Assembly: GCA_944324285.1 (NCBI GenBank) | Contig: CALUVR010000003.1 | Coordinates: 64,001 to 123,397, forward strand | Length of the DNA: 59,397 bases | Origin: Candidatus Gastranaerophilales bacterium | GTDB lineage: Bacteria > Cyanobacteriota > Vampirovibrionia > Gastranaerophilales > Gastranaerophilaceae | Direction of reading: 5' to 3' | Part shown: one piece after another, positions 17,563 through 25,630 of the stretch | How positions within the stretch are numbered: position 1 is the first letter of the stretch | How the letters are laid out: every line of letters begins with the position of its first letter | Translations under genes and position numbers: made by a program | Notes under the pieces: generated by a model | Seen by the model: only the letters and a program-made list of their open reading frames with translations | What the model was told of the DNA's origin: nothing | Database searches by the model: none

Positions 17563-17590
17563 AAAGGCGGTTTTTTAAACCGCCTTTTTT
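17563..17590 (+). terminator. Rho-independent terminator of the LCP-lemA operon
   Basis: Stem AAAGGCGGTTT / AAACCGCCTTT with a 3-base loop and a following T-run, 13 bases after the lemA stop. Confidence 0.85.
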
Positions 17591-17613
17591 GTGGTATTAT
17601 AATCACAACATGT

Positions 17614-17687
17614 GCGCCCGTAGCTCAGTTGAATAGAGTGTCGGTCTCCGAAGCCGAAGGTCACGGGTTTGACTCCCGTCGGGCGCA
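17614..17687 (+). tRNA. tRNA-Arg (anticodon CCG) with A19-U56
   Basis: 74 bases. Acceptor GCGCCCG/CGGGCGC, D stem GCTC/GAGT, anticodon stem TCGGT/GCCGA around loop CTCCGAA (anticodon CCG, reading CGG), five-base variable loop, T stem ACGGG/CCCGT, discriminator A; CCA is not encoded. The T loop is TTTGACT rather than TTCGANT and the D loop is AGTTGAATA rather than carrying GG: C56 has become U and G19 has become A, a compensated tertiary pair. A20, an arginine identity base, is kept. TATAAT precedes it. Confidence 0.88.
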
Positions 17688-17717
17688 ATTAGTATTCAAA
17701 GTTGATAAGGAGATGTT

Positions 17718-18767
17718 ATGCGACCTTTAGAGTATGTTTTTAGTGTGCGAAACGAAGATTTTTGGAAAGTTTTTACTGTTTTGGGTATTAAAATTCGCCT
17801 TGGTAATGGAAAATATTTTAATAAATTTTTTCAGAAGATAATTAGAAAATCATTCATAAACTCATTAAATTTCCTGTTAGACTTTTGGGGCGTTAAAAAC
17901 AATATAAATTTGAACGCAGATTATGCTGCCTTGATAAAAAATATGGATGAAAAAAGTGTTGAGAATGTAAATTTGACTCTAGGTTTATTTATAATTCATG
18001 ATAAAAATTCGGCAAAAGCCTTTTTAAAAAATTTAAGAAGGCAGATTCTTTCATCTAGAAAGTTTCGTAAAGAATATAGTAAAAGTATTGAAAATATAGG
18101 TGCTGAAAAGTATTCCTATAATGGTTATATGCTTCCGCTCAATCATTTTGAACCGAGTGTATTTAATTATAAGCATTCTATAAATGAACTGGTTAGGCTC
18201 GATAAAATCAGGCAAAAAGATATTATAGATGTTGGTGGCTTTATCGGTGATTCAGCTCTGGTATTTTCAGATTACACGGATAAAAAGATATATTCATTTG
18301 AACCTTCAAAAGAAAATTTTGAATTAATGAAAAAGACAATTGAGTTAAATAATCTGACTAATGTTGTACCTGTAAACTGTGCTTTAGGAGATAATGTTGC
18401 TGAAAAATTATACATAAACGGAGATGGGTCAACGGTTACGGTAGCCCCCCCCCCTTCATCTAAAAGCTTAGCTGGAGCCGTGATTGAGGCTACTACATTA
18501 GATGATTTTGTAAGAAAAAATAATATTGAAGTAGGATTAATAAAAGTTGATATTGAAGGATATGAGCAGCATTTTTTAAAAGGTGCAGAACAGACAATAA
18601 AGACTCAAAAACCTGCCTTGTTAATAAGTATTTATCATAATATAGATGACTACCTTCACATAAAACCAATGATAGAGAGTTGGAATTTAGGTTACAAATT
18701 CAAAATAAGAAAACCGGAAGAATCTTTATTCTTAGAAACCTTGTTAATAGCAGAGATAGAAGATTAA
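17718..18767 (+). CDS. FkbM-family methyltransferase with coding C10 tract
   Basis: 349 residues. The N-terminal 130 residues are basic and not recognised. The FkbM methyltransferase domain covers about 165-345: DIIDVGGFIGDSALVFS (SAM motif I), IYSFEPSKENFELM (motif II) and LIKVDIEGYEQHFL. Such enzymes O-methylate sugars, often on surface glycans. Residues 243-247 (APPPS) are encoded by ten consecutive C; gain or loss of one base would truncate the protein before motif LIKVDIEG. It lies alone between two tRNA-Arg genes. AAGGAG precedes the ATG. Confidence 0.82.
   Translation: MRPLEYVFSVRNEDFWKVFTVLGIKIRLGNGKYFNKFFQKIIRKSFINSLNFLLDFWGVKNNINLNADYAALIKNMDEKSVENVNLTLGLFIIHDKNSAKAFLKNLRRQILSSRKFRKEYSKSIENIGAEKYSYNGYMLPLNHFEPSVFNYKHSINELVRLDKIRQKDIIDVGGFIGDSALVFSDYTDKKIYSFEPSKENFELMKKTIELNNLTNVVPVNCALGDNVAEKLYINGDGSTVTVAPPPSSKSLAGAVIEATTLDDFVRKNNIEVGLIKVDIEGYEQHFLKGAEQTIKTQKPALLISIYHNIDDYLHIKPMIESWNLGYKFKIRKPEESLFLETLLIAEIED
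18445..18454 (+). repeat. Homopolymeric C10 tract inside the FkbM gene
   Basis: Ten consecutive C in an AT-rich coding region, in frame as given. Such tracts are prone to slipped-strand mispairing; length changes not divisible by three would switch the gene off. Confidence 0.75.
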
Positions 18768-18937
18768 ATTCTATTTGACTAATAAATCCTCTGATGATAA
18801 GATAAGAGAGGTTGACAGCCGGTTGTTTAAACAATCGAAGGGTGCCGGTAAGATATTAATTGGTACTTTAAGAATAAGGCAGACGAGGAAATCAAAATTA
18901 GGCGTTTTGTCTGTAAGTAAAAATAAAATATAAAAAT
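18768..18937 (+). other. Intergenic stretch between FkbM and tRNA-Arg, possibly a structured RNA
   Basis: No ORF. Paired segments are visible: CCTCT/AGAGG near 18788-18813, two CCGG segments around TTGTTTAAACAA, and CAGAC/GTCTG (about 18882-18914) followed by an A-rich stretch. It does not match 6S, SRP, RNase P or riboswitch consensus that I know. It may be only tRNA leader sequence. Confidence 0.25.
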
Positions 18938-19011
18938 GGCTTTGTAGCTCAGTAGGATAGAGCGACGGTTTCCTAAACCGGTGGTCGTGGGTTCGACTCC
19001 CACCAAGGTCA
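18938..19011 (+). tRNA. tRNA-Arg (anticodon CCT)
   Basis: 74 bases. Acceptor GGCTTTG/CAAGGTC with a G-T wobble, D loop AGTAGGATA with the normal G18-G19, anticodon loop TTCCTAA (anticodon CCT, reading AGG), T loop TTCGACT, discriminator A, no encoded CCA. The base pair at 27-43 is an A-G mismatch. It is followed by a terminator. Confidence 0.9.
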
Positions 19012-19013
19012 AA

Positions 19014-19047
19014 AATAAAAGCAGACGTATAAAGGTCTGCTTTTATT
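19014..19047. terminator. Bidirectional terminator between tRNA-Arg and the GH13 gene
   Basis: Stem AATAAAAGCAGAC / GTCTGCTTTTATT around an 8-base loop; A/T runs on both sides let it serve the tRNA (plus) and the GH13 gene (minus). Confidence 0.8.
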
Positions 19048-21105
19048 TTAATTATTTTCCATTTTTAACCATGCTGTGTCAAATGGTCTTAATAATAGCG
19101 TCATCTTTTTATTTGTAGTAGAGATTGAAACCTTAAGTTTTCTGTTATTCAGCAAATCAGTTAACAGAACATCTTTATCGCCTGTCCAGATTGTATCCGT
19201 CGGTAATTCTATTTCTGCCTGAATTTTGTCGTTTGAAAGGTTATTGATTATGATAATTTTTTCATCTTTATAAGTTCTTGTATATGCAAAGATTTCAGGA
19301 GATTTCGTTTTTACCTGAGTGAAGGTTCCGCGTGAAATCACAGGGTTTTCTTTTCTGACTTTTATAAGCTGTTTAACCCTTTTATAAACTTTGCTGTTTT
19401 CCTGCGCATTATAAAAGTTTTTTGCTCTAATAGCGCCTCTATTAATGTCGCGGCTGTCAAAATAAGAAAGTAATTCTGTACTGTTTTTTGAATTTTTATT
19501 TTTCTCTCTCATTTCTCTGAGGCGTGCAAATCTTTTTGCATTATAAAAATTGTTCTGGCTTGCGATTTCATCACCGTAATAGATGATTGGAATTCCAGGT
19601 AGCGACATTAGAATTGAAAAAGCCATTGCAATTCTGTCAGGGTTATTATCAAGGAAATTTGCCATTCTTCCGCTGACGCCAAAGCCTTTTCTGAATTCTG
19701 CGCCTTTAGGTTCCAAATCTTCATAGATAAGTTCTCGTGTCTTTTTATTTACCATTTCAAGTGTTAATTCATCGTGAACACGTAAGAATATTGCCCATGT
19801 GGCTGTAGATGGAATTTCCGGAGTTTGCTTGTGTGCTTTCCAGAAATAGCTATTGTCAGCTGTAATTAATGATGCCCAGATTGCCGGCATATACGGGAAG
19901 TGATACGCAATCTGAACTTCATCAGTTCTGGTGATTTCTTTTTCTTCATTATTTATAGTTTCAGTAAAAGTTCTTTCTTTGCCAAAATAAGGAAGAATTT
20001 TGTTCGGAAGCTGGCAAGCTTCTGCCTGAATGACAGAACGCGGTGCTATTGATTGAAGAAAAAGACTGAGTAATTTGATTGTATCGTGAGTTCTCGGAAG
20101 ATTTTCAGCATTTGTGCCATTTTCTTTCATAAGATATGGAATAGCATCCATTCTAAAAATATCTACTCCTAAGTTTGCCCAGAAAGTAATTGTTTCAAGG
20201 TTATAGTAGAGAACTTCAGGGTTTTCCCAGTTTATATCAAGCTGAAACGGATAAAACGTATGATAAAGATAGTAGTTTTTATTGTTTATCGTAACTTTTC
20301 TATAGTTGTGTTCCGTTTGGTCAGGAAATATTAATCTGCGTTTTGAAATGCTTCCGTCTGATTCTTTATATTCTACAACCCAACCGAGTTTATCATCTTT
20401 ATACTTGGTAAATTGCGGCATCTCTTCTTTGACAACAAAGTAATGAAGTTTATCTAAATCGCCTTTGAGAGCCTGTTTAAACCATTCGTGCTGGTCTGAG
20501 AAATGATTAAGCACTAAATCTGCCTTAATTTTAAATCCTTTTTCTCTGGCAGCAGTAATAAACTGTTTAAATTCATCCAGCCCGCCTAAATCAGCCCTTA
20601 CGTTACGTGGATTTCTTATGTCAAAGCCTGCATCCCCCATAGGAGAATCCGCAAACGGCAGAATGTATATTGTTGTTACACCTAAATCTTTCAGGTAATC
20701 GAGCATCCCTATAGTATCTTTAAATGTATTGGGGCGGATTGTCGATTTTACTCCAAATTGATCAGCATAAAACATATAAATAATTTCATCTTTATACCAG
20801 TCAGAAGGTCTTGAAAAATCATCCTTTAGCAGGTAATCAGGACGCTCTGCTTTGGCTTTTTGAGCAAGCATATAGATATGTGAATAAATATCATCAACTT
20901 TTGCTGTACCGTAAATTTTTTTTATGCATTCTTTCATTTCTTTTTCAATAGAATCAGGGATTGCGCGCTGTTTTAGATTGAAGTTCAGATTCGTGCTCTG
21001 TTTTTTTGCCAATGAGATATTCTCAGAGCAAAATACCGGAGAAAGTGTTGTATTCAGCAATACAAGTGTTGTTAAAATAAAAGCTGTGTATTTTTTTACA
21101 TTCAT
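19048..21105 (-). CDS. Secreted GH13 alpha-amylase-family enzyme
   Basis: 685 residues starting MNVKKYTAF, with a signal peptide (hydrophobic core about 6-22). The GH13 regions are complete: KADLVLNHFSDQHEW (region I), VDIFRMDAIPYL with the nucleophile Asp (region II), VIQAEAC with the acid/base Glu (region III) and LRVHDELTL with the transition-state Asp (region IV). DPF-like start, DAGFDIRNPRNV and LPFADSPMGD recall trehalose synthase/amylosucrase/sucrose phosphorylase-type members more than classical amylases. A C-terminal beta domain ends LLLRPFDTAWLKM. It should cleave or transfer alpha-glucosyl units outside the cytoplasm. GAGGGGA precedes this ATG, which decides the start. Confidence 0.88.
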   Translation of the reverse strand: MNVKKYTAFILTTLVLLNTTLSPVFCSENISLAKKQSTNLNFNLKQRAIPDSIEKEMKECIKKIYGTAKVDDIYSHIYMLAQKAKAERPDYLLKDDFSRPSDWYKDEIIYMFYADQFGVKSTIRPNTFKDTIGMLDYLKDLGVTTIYILPFADSPMGDAGFDIRNPRNVRADLGGLDEFKQFITAAREKGFKIKADLVLNHFSDQHEWFKQALKGDLDKLHYFVVKEEMPQFTKYKDDKLGWVVEYKESDGSISKRRLIFPDQTEHNYRKVTINNKNYYLYHTFYPFQLDINWENPEVLYYNLETITFWANLGVDIFRMDAIPYLMKENGTNAENLPRTHDTIKLLSLFLQSIAPRSVIQAEACQLPNKILPYFGKERTFTETINNEEKEITRTDEVQIAYHFPYMPAIWASLITADNSYFWKAHKQTPEIPSTATWAIFLRVHDELTLEMVNKKTRELIYEDLEPKGAEFRKGFGVSGRMANFLDNNPDRIAMAFSILMSLPGIPIIYYGDEIASQNNFYNAKRFARLREMREKNKNSKNSTELLSYFDSRDINRGAIRAKNFYNAQENSKVYKRVKQLIKVRKENPVISRGTFTQVKTKSPEIFAYTRTYKDEKIIIINNLSNDKIQAEIELPTDTIWTGDKDVLLTDLLNNRKLKVSISTTNKKMTLLLRPFDTAWLKMENN

Positions 21106-21238
21106 AAAAAATCCCCTCATCAGATGTATATTATTATTATATATGAAATAAAATGCATAATTATGTATTAATGTAAATATTTTGCCAGTATGGGGCTATT
21201 ATTTATAAAATAGATTATTATTAATTTTTGGGGGAAGT

Positions 21239-22741
21239 ATGAAACATAAAATTTCAAAACGAAATCTTGCATTATTAATATTGCTTGGCATTGGAGTTTT
21301 AGCGGTACTGATTTTTGTAACCTGCATGATGATATTGGTTCCGAAAACATATTTTGCTTTTCCTGGAGCAGAAGGTTTTGGTGCTTTTATACAAGGTGGC
21401 AGAGGCGGAAAAGTGTATCATGTTACGACCCTCAAAGATGGAAACTCTCCTGGAACTTTACGTTATGCAATTTCCCAGCCGGGTAGGAGAACTGTTGTGT
21501 TTGATGTTTCTGGCGTAATTTCATTAAATGCACCGTTGGAGATTAAACATAATAATATTACAATTGCAGGACAAACTGCGCCGGGGACAGGTATTTGTAT
21601 AAAAAACTATCCTCTGATAATTAATGCTGATAATGTTATTATCAGATTTTTGCGTTTGCGATTGGGAGAGGCAAGTCAAAATTCTGCGCTAATTGTTCAA
21701 AACAGGCAAAGAATTATGATTGATCACTGTTCTATAAGCTGGTCAACAATGCAAAATATCAATATACAAAATAATGCACTTTTAACAATGCAGTGGTGTA
21801 TAATCAGCGAAGCTCTGAATAGAACAAATGAGGGCTATAACGGTGCCGGTGCAAAACTCGGAGGTCTTTCTTCTTCTTTCCACCATAACCTTTTTGTAAG
21901 CAATGCCCGTCAGAATCCTTATTTTGTATATAGGAATTTGTCAAGCAGTTCGTTTGCACAGCTTGTAGATTTTAGAAATAACGTGATTATAAATTGGGAT
22001 GACAATTCTTCTGAAGGCATATTACAGGGTCGTTTAAATATGGTAAATAACTATTACAAAAGCGGACCGGCATCTCTTTTACCTACAAGAAGCCAGATTA
22101 TCCGGCTTTATCAAGACAGTACAAAAGTTGCGGATGGTGCTCCTACTCCTAACTTATATTTGTACGGGAATTTTGTGTATAATAACCCTTTGCATACAAA
22201 TGATAACTGGATGGGAGTTTATCCTAATCAACAGTACATAAAAGAAGGTCAAAATCAGTATCTTTCTTGGAAGCAGTTTTTCCATGCTCCTGTAACACTC
22301 CATACTGCAAATAGGGCGTTTATAAGTGTTCTCCGTTATGCAGGAGCTTCTAAGAAAAAGGATAATGTAGATATAAGACTTGTTTTGAATATTACAACAA
22401 ATAAGTTTCCGCATGACGGCTCAAGAGGTAGTAAGGGCGGGATAATTGATTCTCCTGAAGATGTAGGAGGGTATAAGCCTTATTCAAAAGCCGAAAAGAT
22501 AAAAGATACGGATAGGGACGGAATTCCTGATGCCTGGGAAATCTCTCACGGACTCAACCCGAAGGATGCAAAAGATGGAAGTCAATTTAACCGTCGATAT
22601 AGAGATTATACGAATTTGGAAGTTTATATGAACAGCCTTGTTGAACATGTAACTTCACATCAAAACAGAATGCCGGTTCTTTCAAGAGATTTGTTCTGGC
22701 TGAATGTGCTTAAGATGGTTAACTTCCTTAAAAAATCTTAA
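21239..22741 (+). CDS. Pectate-lyase-like (PL1-type) parallel beta-helix protein, membrane-anchored
   Basis: 500 residues. An N-terminal membrane helix (about 10-34) anchors it outside. FPGAEGFGAF, GGRGGKVYHVTTL, GTLRYAI, VVFDVSGVISL and NITIAGQTAPG are the conserved opening of PL1-like pectate lyases from gut bacteria; NVIIRFLRLRLG and IMIDHCSISWS continue the beta-helix. Near 425-450 DTDRDGIPDAWEISHGLNP is a calcium-binding type 3 repeat common at the end of such enzymes. It probably acts on pectic or another uronic polysaccharide; the polymer is not certain. It is divergent from the GH13 gene (133 bp gap), suggesting a shared polysaccharide-use locus. Confidence 0.82.
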   Translation: MKHKISKRNLALLILLGIGVLAVLIFVTCMMILVPKTYFAFPGAEGFGAFIQGGRGGKVYHVTTLKDGNSPGTLRYAISQPGRRTVVFDVSGVISLNAPLEIKHNNITIAGQTAPGTGICIKNYPLIINADNVIIRFLRLRLGEASQNSALIVQNRQRIMIDHCSISWSTMQNINIQNNALLTMQWCIISEALNRTNEGYNGAGAKLGGLSSSFHHNLFVSNARQNPYFVYRNLSSSSFAQLVDFRNNVIINWDDNSSEGILQGRLNMVNNYYKSGPASLLPTRSQIIRLYQDSTKVADGAPTPNLYLYGNFVYNNPLHTNDNWMGVYPNQQYIKEGQNQYLSWKQFFHAPVTLHTANRAFISVLRYAGASKKKDNVDIRLVLNITTNKFPHDGSRGSKGGIIDSPEDVGGYKPYSKAEKIKDTDRDGIPDAWEISHGLNPKDAKDGSQFNRRYRDYTNLEVYMNSLVEHVTSHQNRMPVLSRDLFWLNVLKMVNFLKKS

Positions 22742-23006
22742 GTTTATAGTAGGTATCTGTTGACTTAATTTCAATATTATATCCAGCCTCGACTATTGAA
22801 TGAGAGGGATAAATTTCTTTATGAACTCAGGAGAGTTTAGAATTTCAGGTGCTTGGTAAATTAAGATTGCACAATTGATAATTATCCCTCCTGTGAGTGT
22901 AGGTATTACAACATAACGACAATGCGATTTCGCAAGTTACGACAGTTTAATCCAAAACATCCTCTCCGAGAGATAGTATGTCATAGAAAAGTTGGCGTGT
23001 AATAAC
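22742..23006 (+). other. Intergenic, contains a long-range inverted repeat
   Basis: No gene seen. GAGGGATAA (22804-22812) pairs with TTATCCCTC (22882-22890), which would close a hairpin of about 85 bases. It could be the 3' region of the lyase mRNA or a small RNA; there is no T-run to mark an end. Confidence 0.25.
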
Positions 23007-23705
23007 TTAAATTTTGCTTCTTACCGGCATTCTGCCGCAGGATTTATCCTCATCGCAAAATCCAAGGCGCTCGCATTTAGGAACAAGGTACGGCTTCAGC
23101 CATGGCTCTTCTTTTGTCAGTTCCTCGCACATTTTTTTTACCAGTAATCTTATTTCATACTGTGCACGGGTACATAGTCTTAAATTTGCAAGGTGTATCA
23201 TCTCTCTGAGGTTTAAGCTTGCCACCATTGAACTCGCAGCAGCATTAGGTAACACAAAACGTGCATCTTCCGCTGGAATACCTGCCTCCACAAATTCCTG
23301 ATACTGTTTTGTAATTTCACCCATAAATGAAATAAATTTTTCTTTTAATTCCGGATTTTTTTCAATAGTCGGCGGAATTATGTAATCAAACTGTCCCTTT
23401 TCTTTTACGTATCTCTGAGATTTTTGAGAGAAGGACATGTGTCTGTGGCGGACAAGCTGATGTGTGCAAGCCCGCGAAACATTTGAAATTGCAAAACTTA
23501 CTTGAATGTGCTCAATGGTTGAATAATGCCCGGACGATACAACCCTTTCTATAAGTTTAAGCATTTTTTCTTTATCGTCTGTGCTTTCGTAAATATTTAT
23601 CGGATAATCCGCACTATAGCATGTTCTGCAAGCTGTATAAACCGTTTTTAACATGTTATCCGGTTTTGAAATAAGATTTACAACCGGCTGGTTTGTTTTT
23701 TCCAT
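23007..23705 (-). CDS. thyX: Flavin-dependent thymidylate synthase ThyX
   Basis: 232 residues starting MEKTNQPVV. The ThyX signature RHRHMSFSQKSQR (RHRx5SxxxxSQR-type) is intact, with STIEHIQVSF before it and LNLREMIHLANLR near the end. It makes dTMP from dUMP using FAD, NADPH and methylene-THF, replacing ThyA. GGAGG lies six bases before this ATG, so the start is here and not at the in-frame ATG 60 bases upstream, which would overlap the next gene. The C-terminus carries extra cysteines (CERLGFC, SCGRMP), which I cannot explain. Confidence 0.93.
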   Translation of the reverse strand: MEKTNQPVVNLISKPDNMLKTVYTACRTCYSADYPINIYESTDDKEKMLKLIERVVSSGHYSTIEHIQVSFAISNVSRACTHQLVRHRHMSFSQKSQRYVKEKGQFDYIIPPTIEKNPELKEKFISFMGEITKQYQEFVEAGIPAEDARFVLPNAAASSMVASLNLREMIHLANLRLCTRAQYEIRLLVKKMCEELTKEEPWLKPYLVPKCERLGFCDEDKSCGRMPVRSKI

Positions 23706-23733
23706 GTATTCCTCCAAAATTTTTTTTATTATA

Positions 23734-24945
23734 TCACACTTTTGGTTTTTTGGACAAGTAATCAACCATGTTAAATACTGAAAGCAGCCGGTTTAAAAAC
23801 GGGTCATAGGCTTTTTCATTTTCCATATCTTTTGTCCAGTCAAATATATTTAATCTCGGAGAATTAGTTTCCATAAAAAATAGCATGGAGTTATCTTTAA
23901 TAGATACTCGTATATACTTAGGTTTAAAGTTTCCTTTTATATTTTCAATTATTGCAAAAAATACCGGCGACAAAATTTTTGGTTCATTAGTCTTACTTAT
24001 GAGTAGTCTGAAATCTTTAGTAGGCGGCTTAACTTCGCGCAAATATTTACGAGTTTCTTTGACATATTTATCATCTGCAGGTATAAGGACAGCCTGACCG
24101 TCATAGATTTTTTCAGGAGTATTAATCTCTACCATCACTCCTTTGTACTGATCTGCAGAATTAACAAATATCATAATAATGTAAGAGGCTAATAAAGTAA
24201 TTGCAAAAAGATAAGCTACAATTGTTTGAAAATGTGTAATGTTAGCTGCCATCAAATTTGTAACTGCAAGAACAATAAATCCTCCAAACAAAAGAACCAG
24301 ATAGTAATCATTAGGTTTCATAGAGTAAAAAGTGTTTTCTCGCAGAGAAATCTTATTGCCGTTTCTGGAGGTTTTATATTCATCTCCTAAATCATTAGTA
24401 TTTTTTAAAACAAAAAGACCCCCGAAAGTAATCCTTGCATTGAATTTTGCAAGCTTATCAAATTTTGGAAAAATAAAAGAATTTTTTAATTTTTCACATA
24501 ACTGATTTTGTTTTAATTTTGATAAATAATTGCTTTTCTTAATTCTGAAAAGTGCAAGAACTTGTTCTTCAAGCTCCAAGCTCTGTTTGTTATAGCTGTC
24601 TCCCTTTTCATTGATGACTTTATTAAAAGCTTCGGAAAATTTTTTATTATCACTCTGCATTTTGTCAGGACAAAAGTAGTAATACAGTGAAATTATAGGT
24701 AAAATTGCGCCGCAAATAATAATACTTGCAATAGCTAGGTTTGTATCTTTCTCTGTAGCAGGGTGCTCTACTACAAAGAGTAAATATGTCATTACAACAG
24801 GAATTATAAGAGAGATAATCCCTTCAATCGCCAGTATAAATCTTTTTTTATTAAATTTTTTGATTTTTGGCGAGATTTCTGATACAAATTGTTTTTTAAA
24901 CTCTTTTTTTATCTCAAGAGTACTTTTTTCTGGCGTGTTAAGCAT
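23734..24945 (-). CDS. DUF3137-like membrane protein
   Basis: 403 residues. Two membrane helices at about 38-60 and 70-90, a soluble middle part including ITFGGLFVLKN, two more helices at about 215-235 and 240-265, then a C-terminal soluble region with DFRLLISKTNE and IRVSIKDNSMLFFMET. The layout resembles DUF3137 proteins, often found near LemA genes; here lemA is 6 kb away. Function unknown. It is 28 bp upstream of thyX and may share its transcript. Confidence 0.5.
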   Translation of the reverse strand: MLNTPEKSTLEIKKEFKKQFVSEISPKIKKFNKKRFILAIEGIISLIIPVVMTYLLFVVEHPATEKDTNLAIASIIICGAILPIISLYYYFCPDKMQSDNKKFSEAFNKVINEKGDSYNKQSLELEEQVLALFRIKKSNYLSKLKQNQLCEKLKNSFIFPKFDKLAKFNARITFGGLFVLKNTNDLGDEYKTSRNGNKISLRENTFYSMKPNDYYLVLLFGGFIVLAVTNLMAANITHFQTIVAYLFAITLLASYIIMIFVNSADQYKGVMVEINTPEKIYDGQAVLIPADDKYVKETRKYLREVKPPTKDFRLLISKTNEPKILSPVFFAIIENIKGNFKPKYIRVSIKDNSMLFFMETNSPRLNIFDWTKDMENEKAYDPFLNRLLSVFNMVDYLSKKPKV

Positions 24946-24956
24946 AATACAAAAAT

Positions 24957-24985
24957 AATACCACTTTTGTCAAAAAAGTGGTATT
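24957..24985 (-). terminator. Terminator of rpmE
   Basis: Stem AATACCACTTTT / AAAAGTGGTATT with a 5-base loop; on the minus strand ATTTTTGTATT follows. It lies 28 bases after the rpmE stop. Confidence 0.8.
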
Positions 24986-25013
24986 ATGTAAAATTTTATT
25001 TACAAAACAATTA

Positions 25014-25214
25014 TTATTTATTGCCGTAACGTTTGTTAAATCTTTCTACACGACCTTCAGAGTCAAGAATTTTCTGTTGACCTGTGTAGAACGGGTGGCA
25101 TTTGTTACAAATTTCAACTGTAATATTGTCTACAACCGAACCTGTTTCTATTTCGTTACCGCAAACACATTTGATAACTGTTTTTTTATAATCAGGGTGA
25201 ATACCTTGTTTCAT
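25014..25214 (-). CDS. rpmE: Ribosomal protein L31
   Basis: 66 residues. [20 protein letters not shown] opens in the usual way, with the zinc cysteines in CVCGN and [10 protein letters not shown], so this is the zinc-containing (C+) L31 form. It is part of the 50S subunit, at the central protuberance bridging to the 30S head. GAGG is placed before the ATG. Monocistronic, with its own terminator. Confidence 0.95.
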   Translation of the reverse strand: MKQGIHPDYKKTVIKCVCGNEIETGSVVDNITVEICNKCHPFYTGQQKILDSEGRVERFNKRYGNK

Positions 25215-25449
25215 TGTTTTACCTCTTTCTTTTTCTCAAGATTCCAAACTTGATGTTAAATTACATTCGACTATAAATATAATACAACAGAAAAATAAAA
25301 GTGCAAGACATGTTGAAAAAGTATTAAATCATCTGTTCGCATGAGTATTCCGTCTGAATATTGTATGAAAAGTTGATGTATTAAATTTCTAGATTTGACA
25401 TAATAAAAATGTTGCCGTTGAGCGTATTTTTACAGGTGGTTTAGATTAT

Positions 25450-25623
25450 ATGAATTTACATGAACAATGCCTTTTGAGATATCTTAAAAATCCCGATGAA
25501 CTCTCTTATTCTACGGAAATTCTCAAGCTGAATAATTTTATTCTGGAAAAACGTTTTATCGTAAAAAATTTTGTTGCCAAATCTTCAAATATAAATTATA
25601 CTGATAATATAGATTTGGGATGA
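25450..25623 (+). CDS. Small protein of 57 residues upstream of the CHASE2-GGDEF gene
   Basis: Starts MNLHEQCLLRYLKNPDEL and ends TDNIDLG. Charged, helical in appearance, without a membrane segment. An AGGTGG site lies about ten bases before the ATG. The stop codon is seven bases before the CHASE2-GGDEF start, so the two are almost surely co-transcribed. No family recognised; it might be a regulator or partner of the cyclase. Confidence 0.55.
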   Translation: MNLHEQCLLRYLKNPDELSYSTEILKLNNFILEKRFIVKNFVAKSSNINYTDNIDLG

Positions 25624-25630
25624 TATAATT

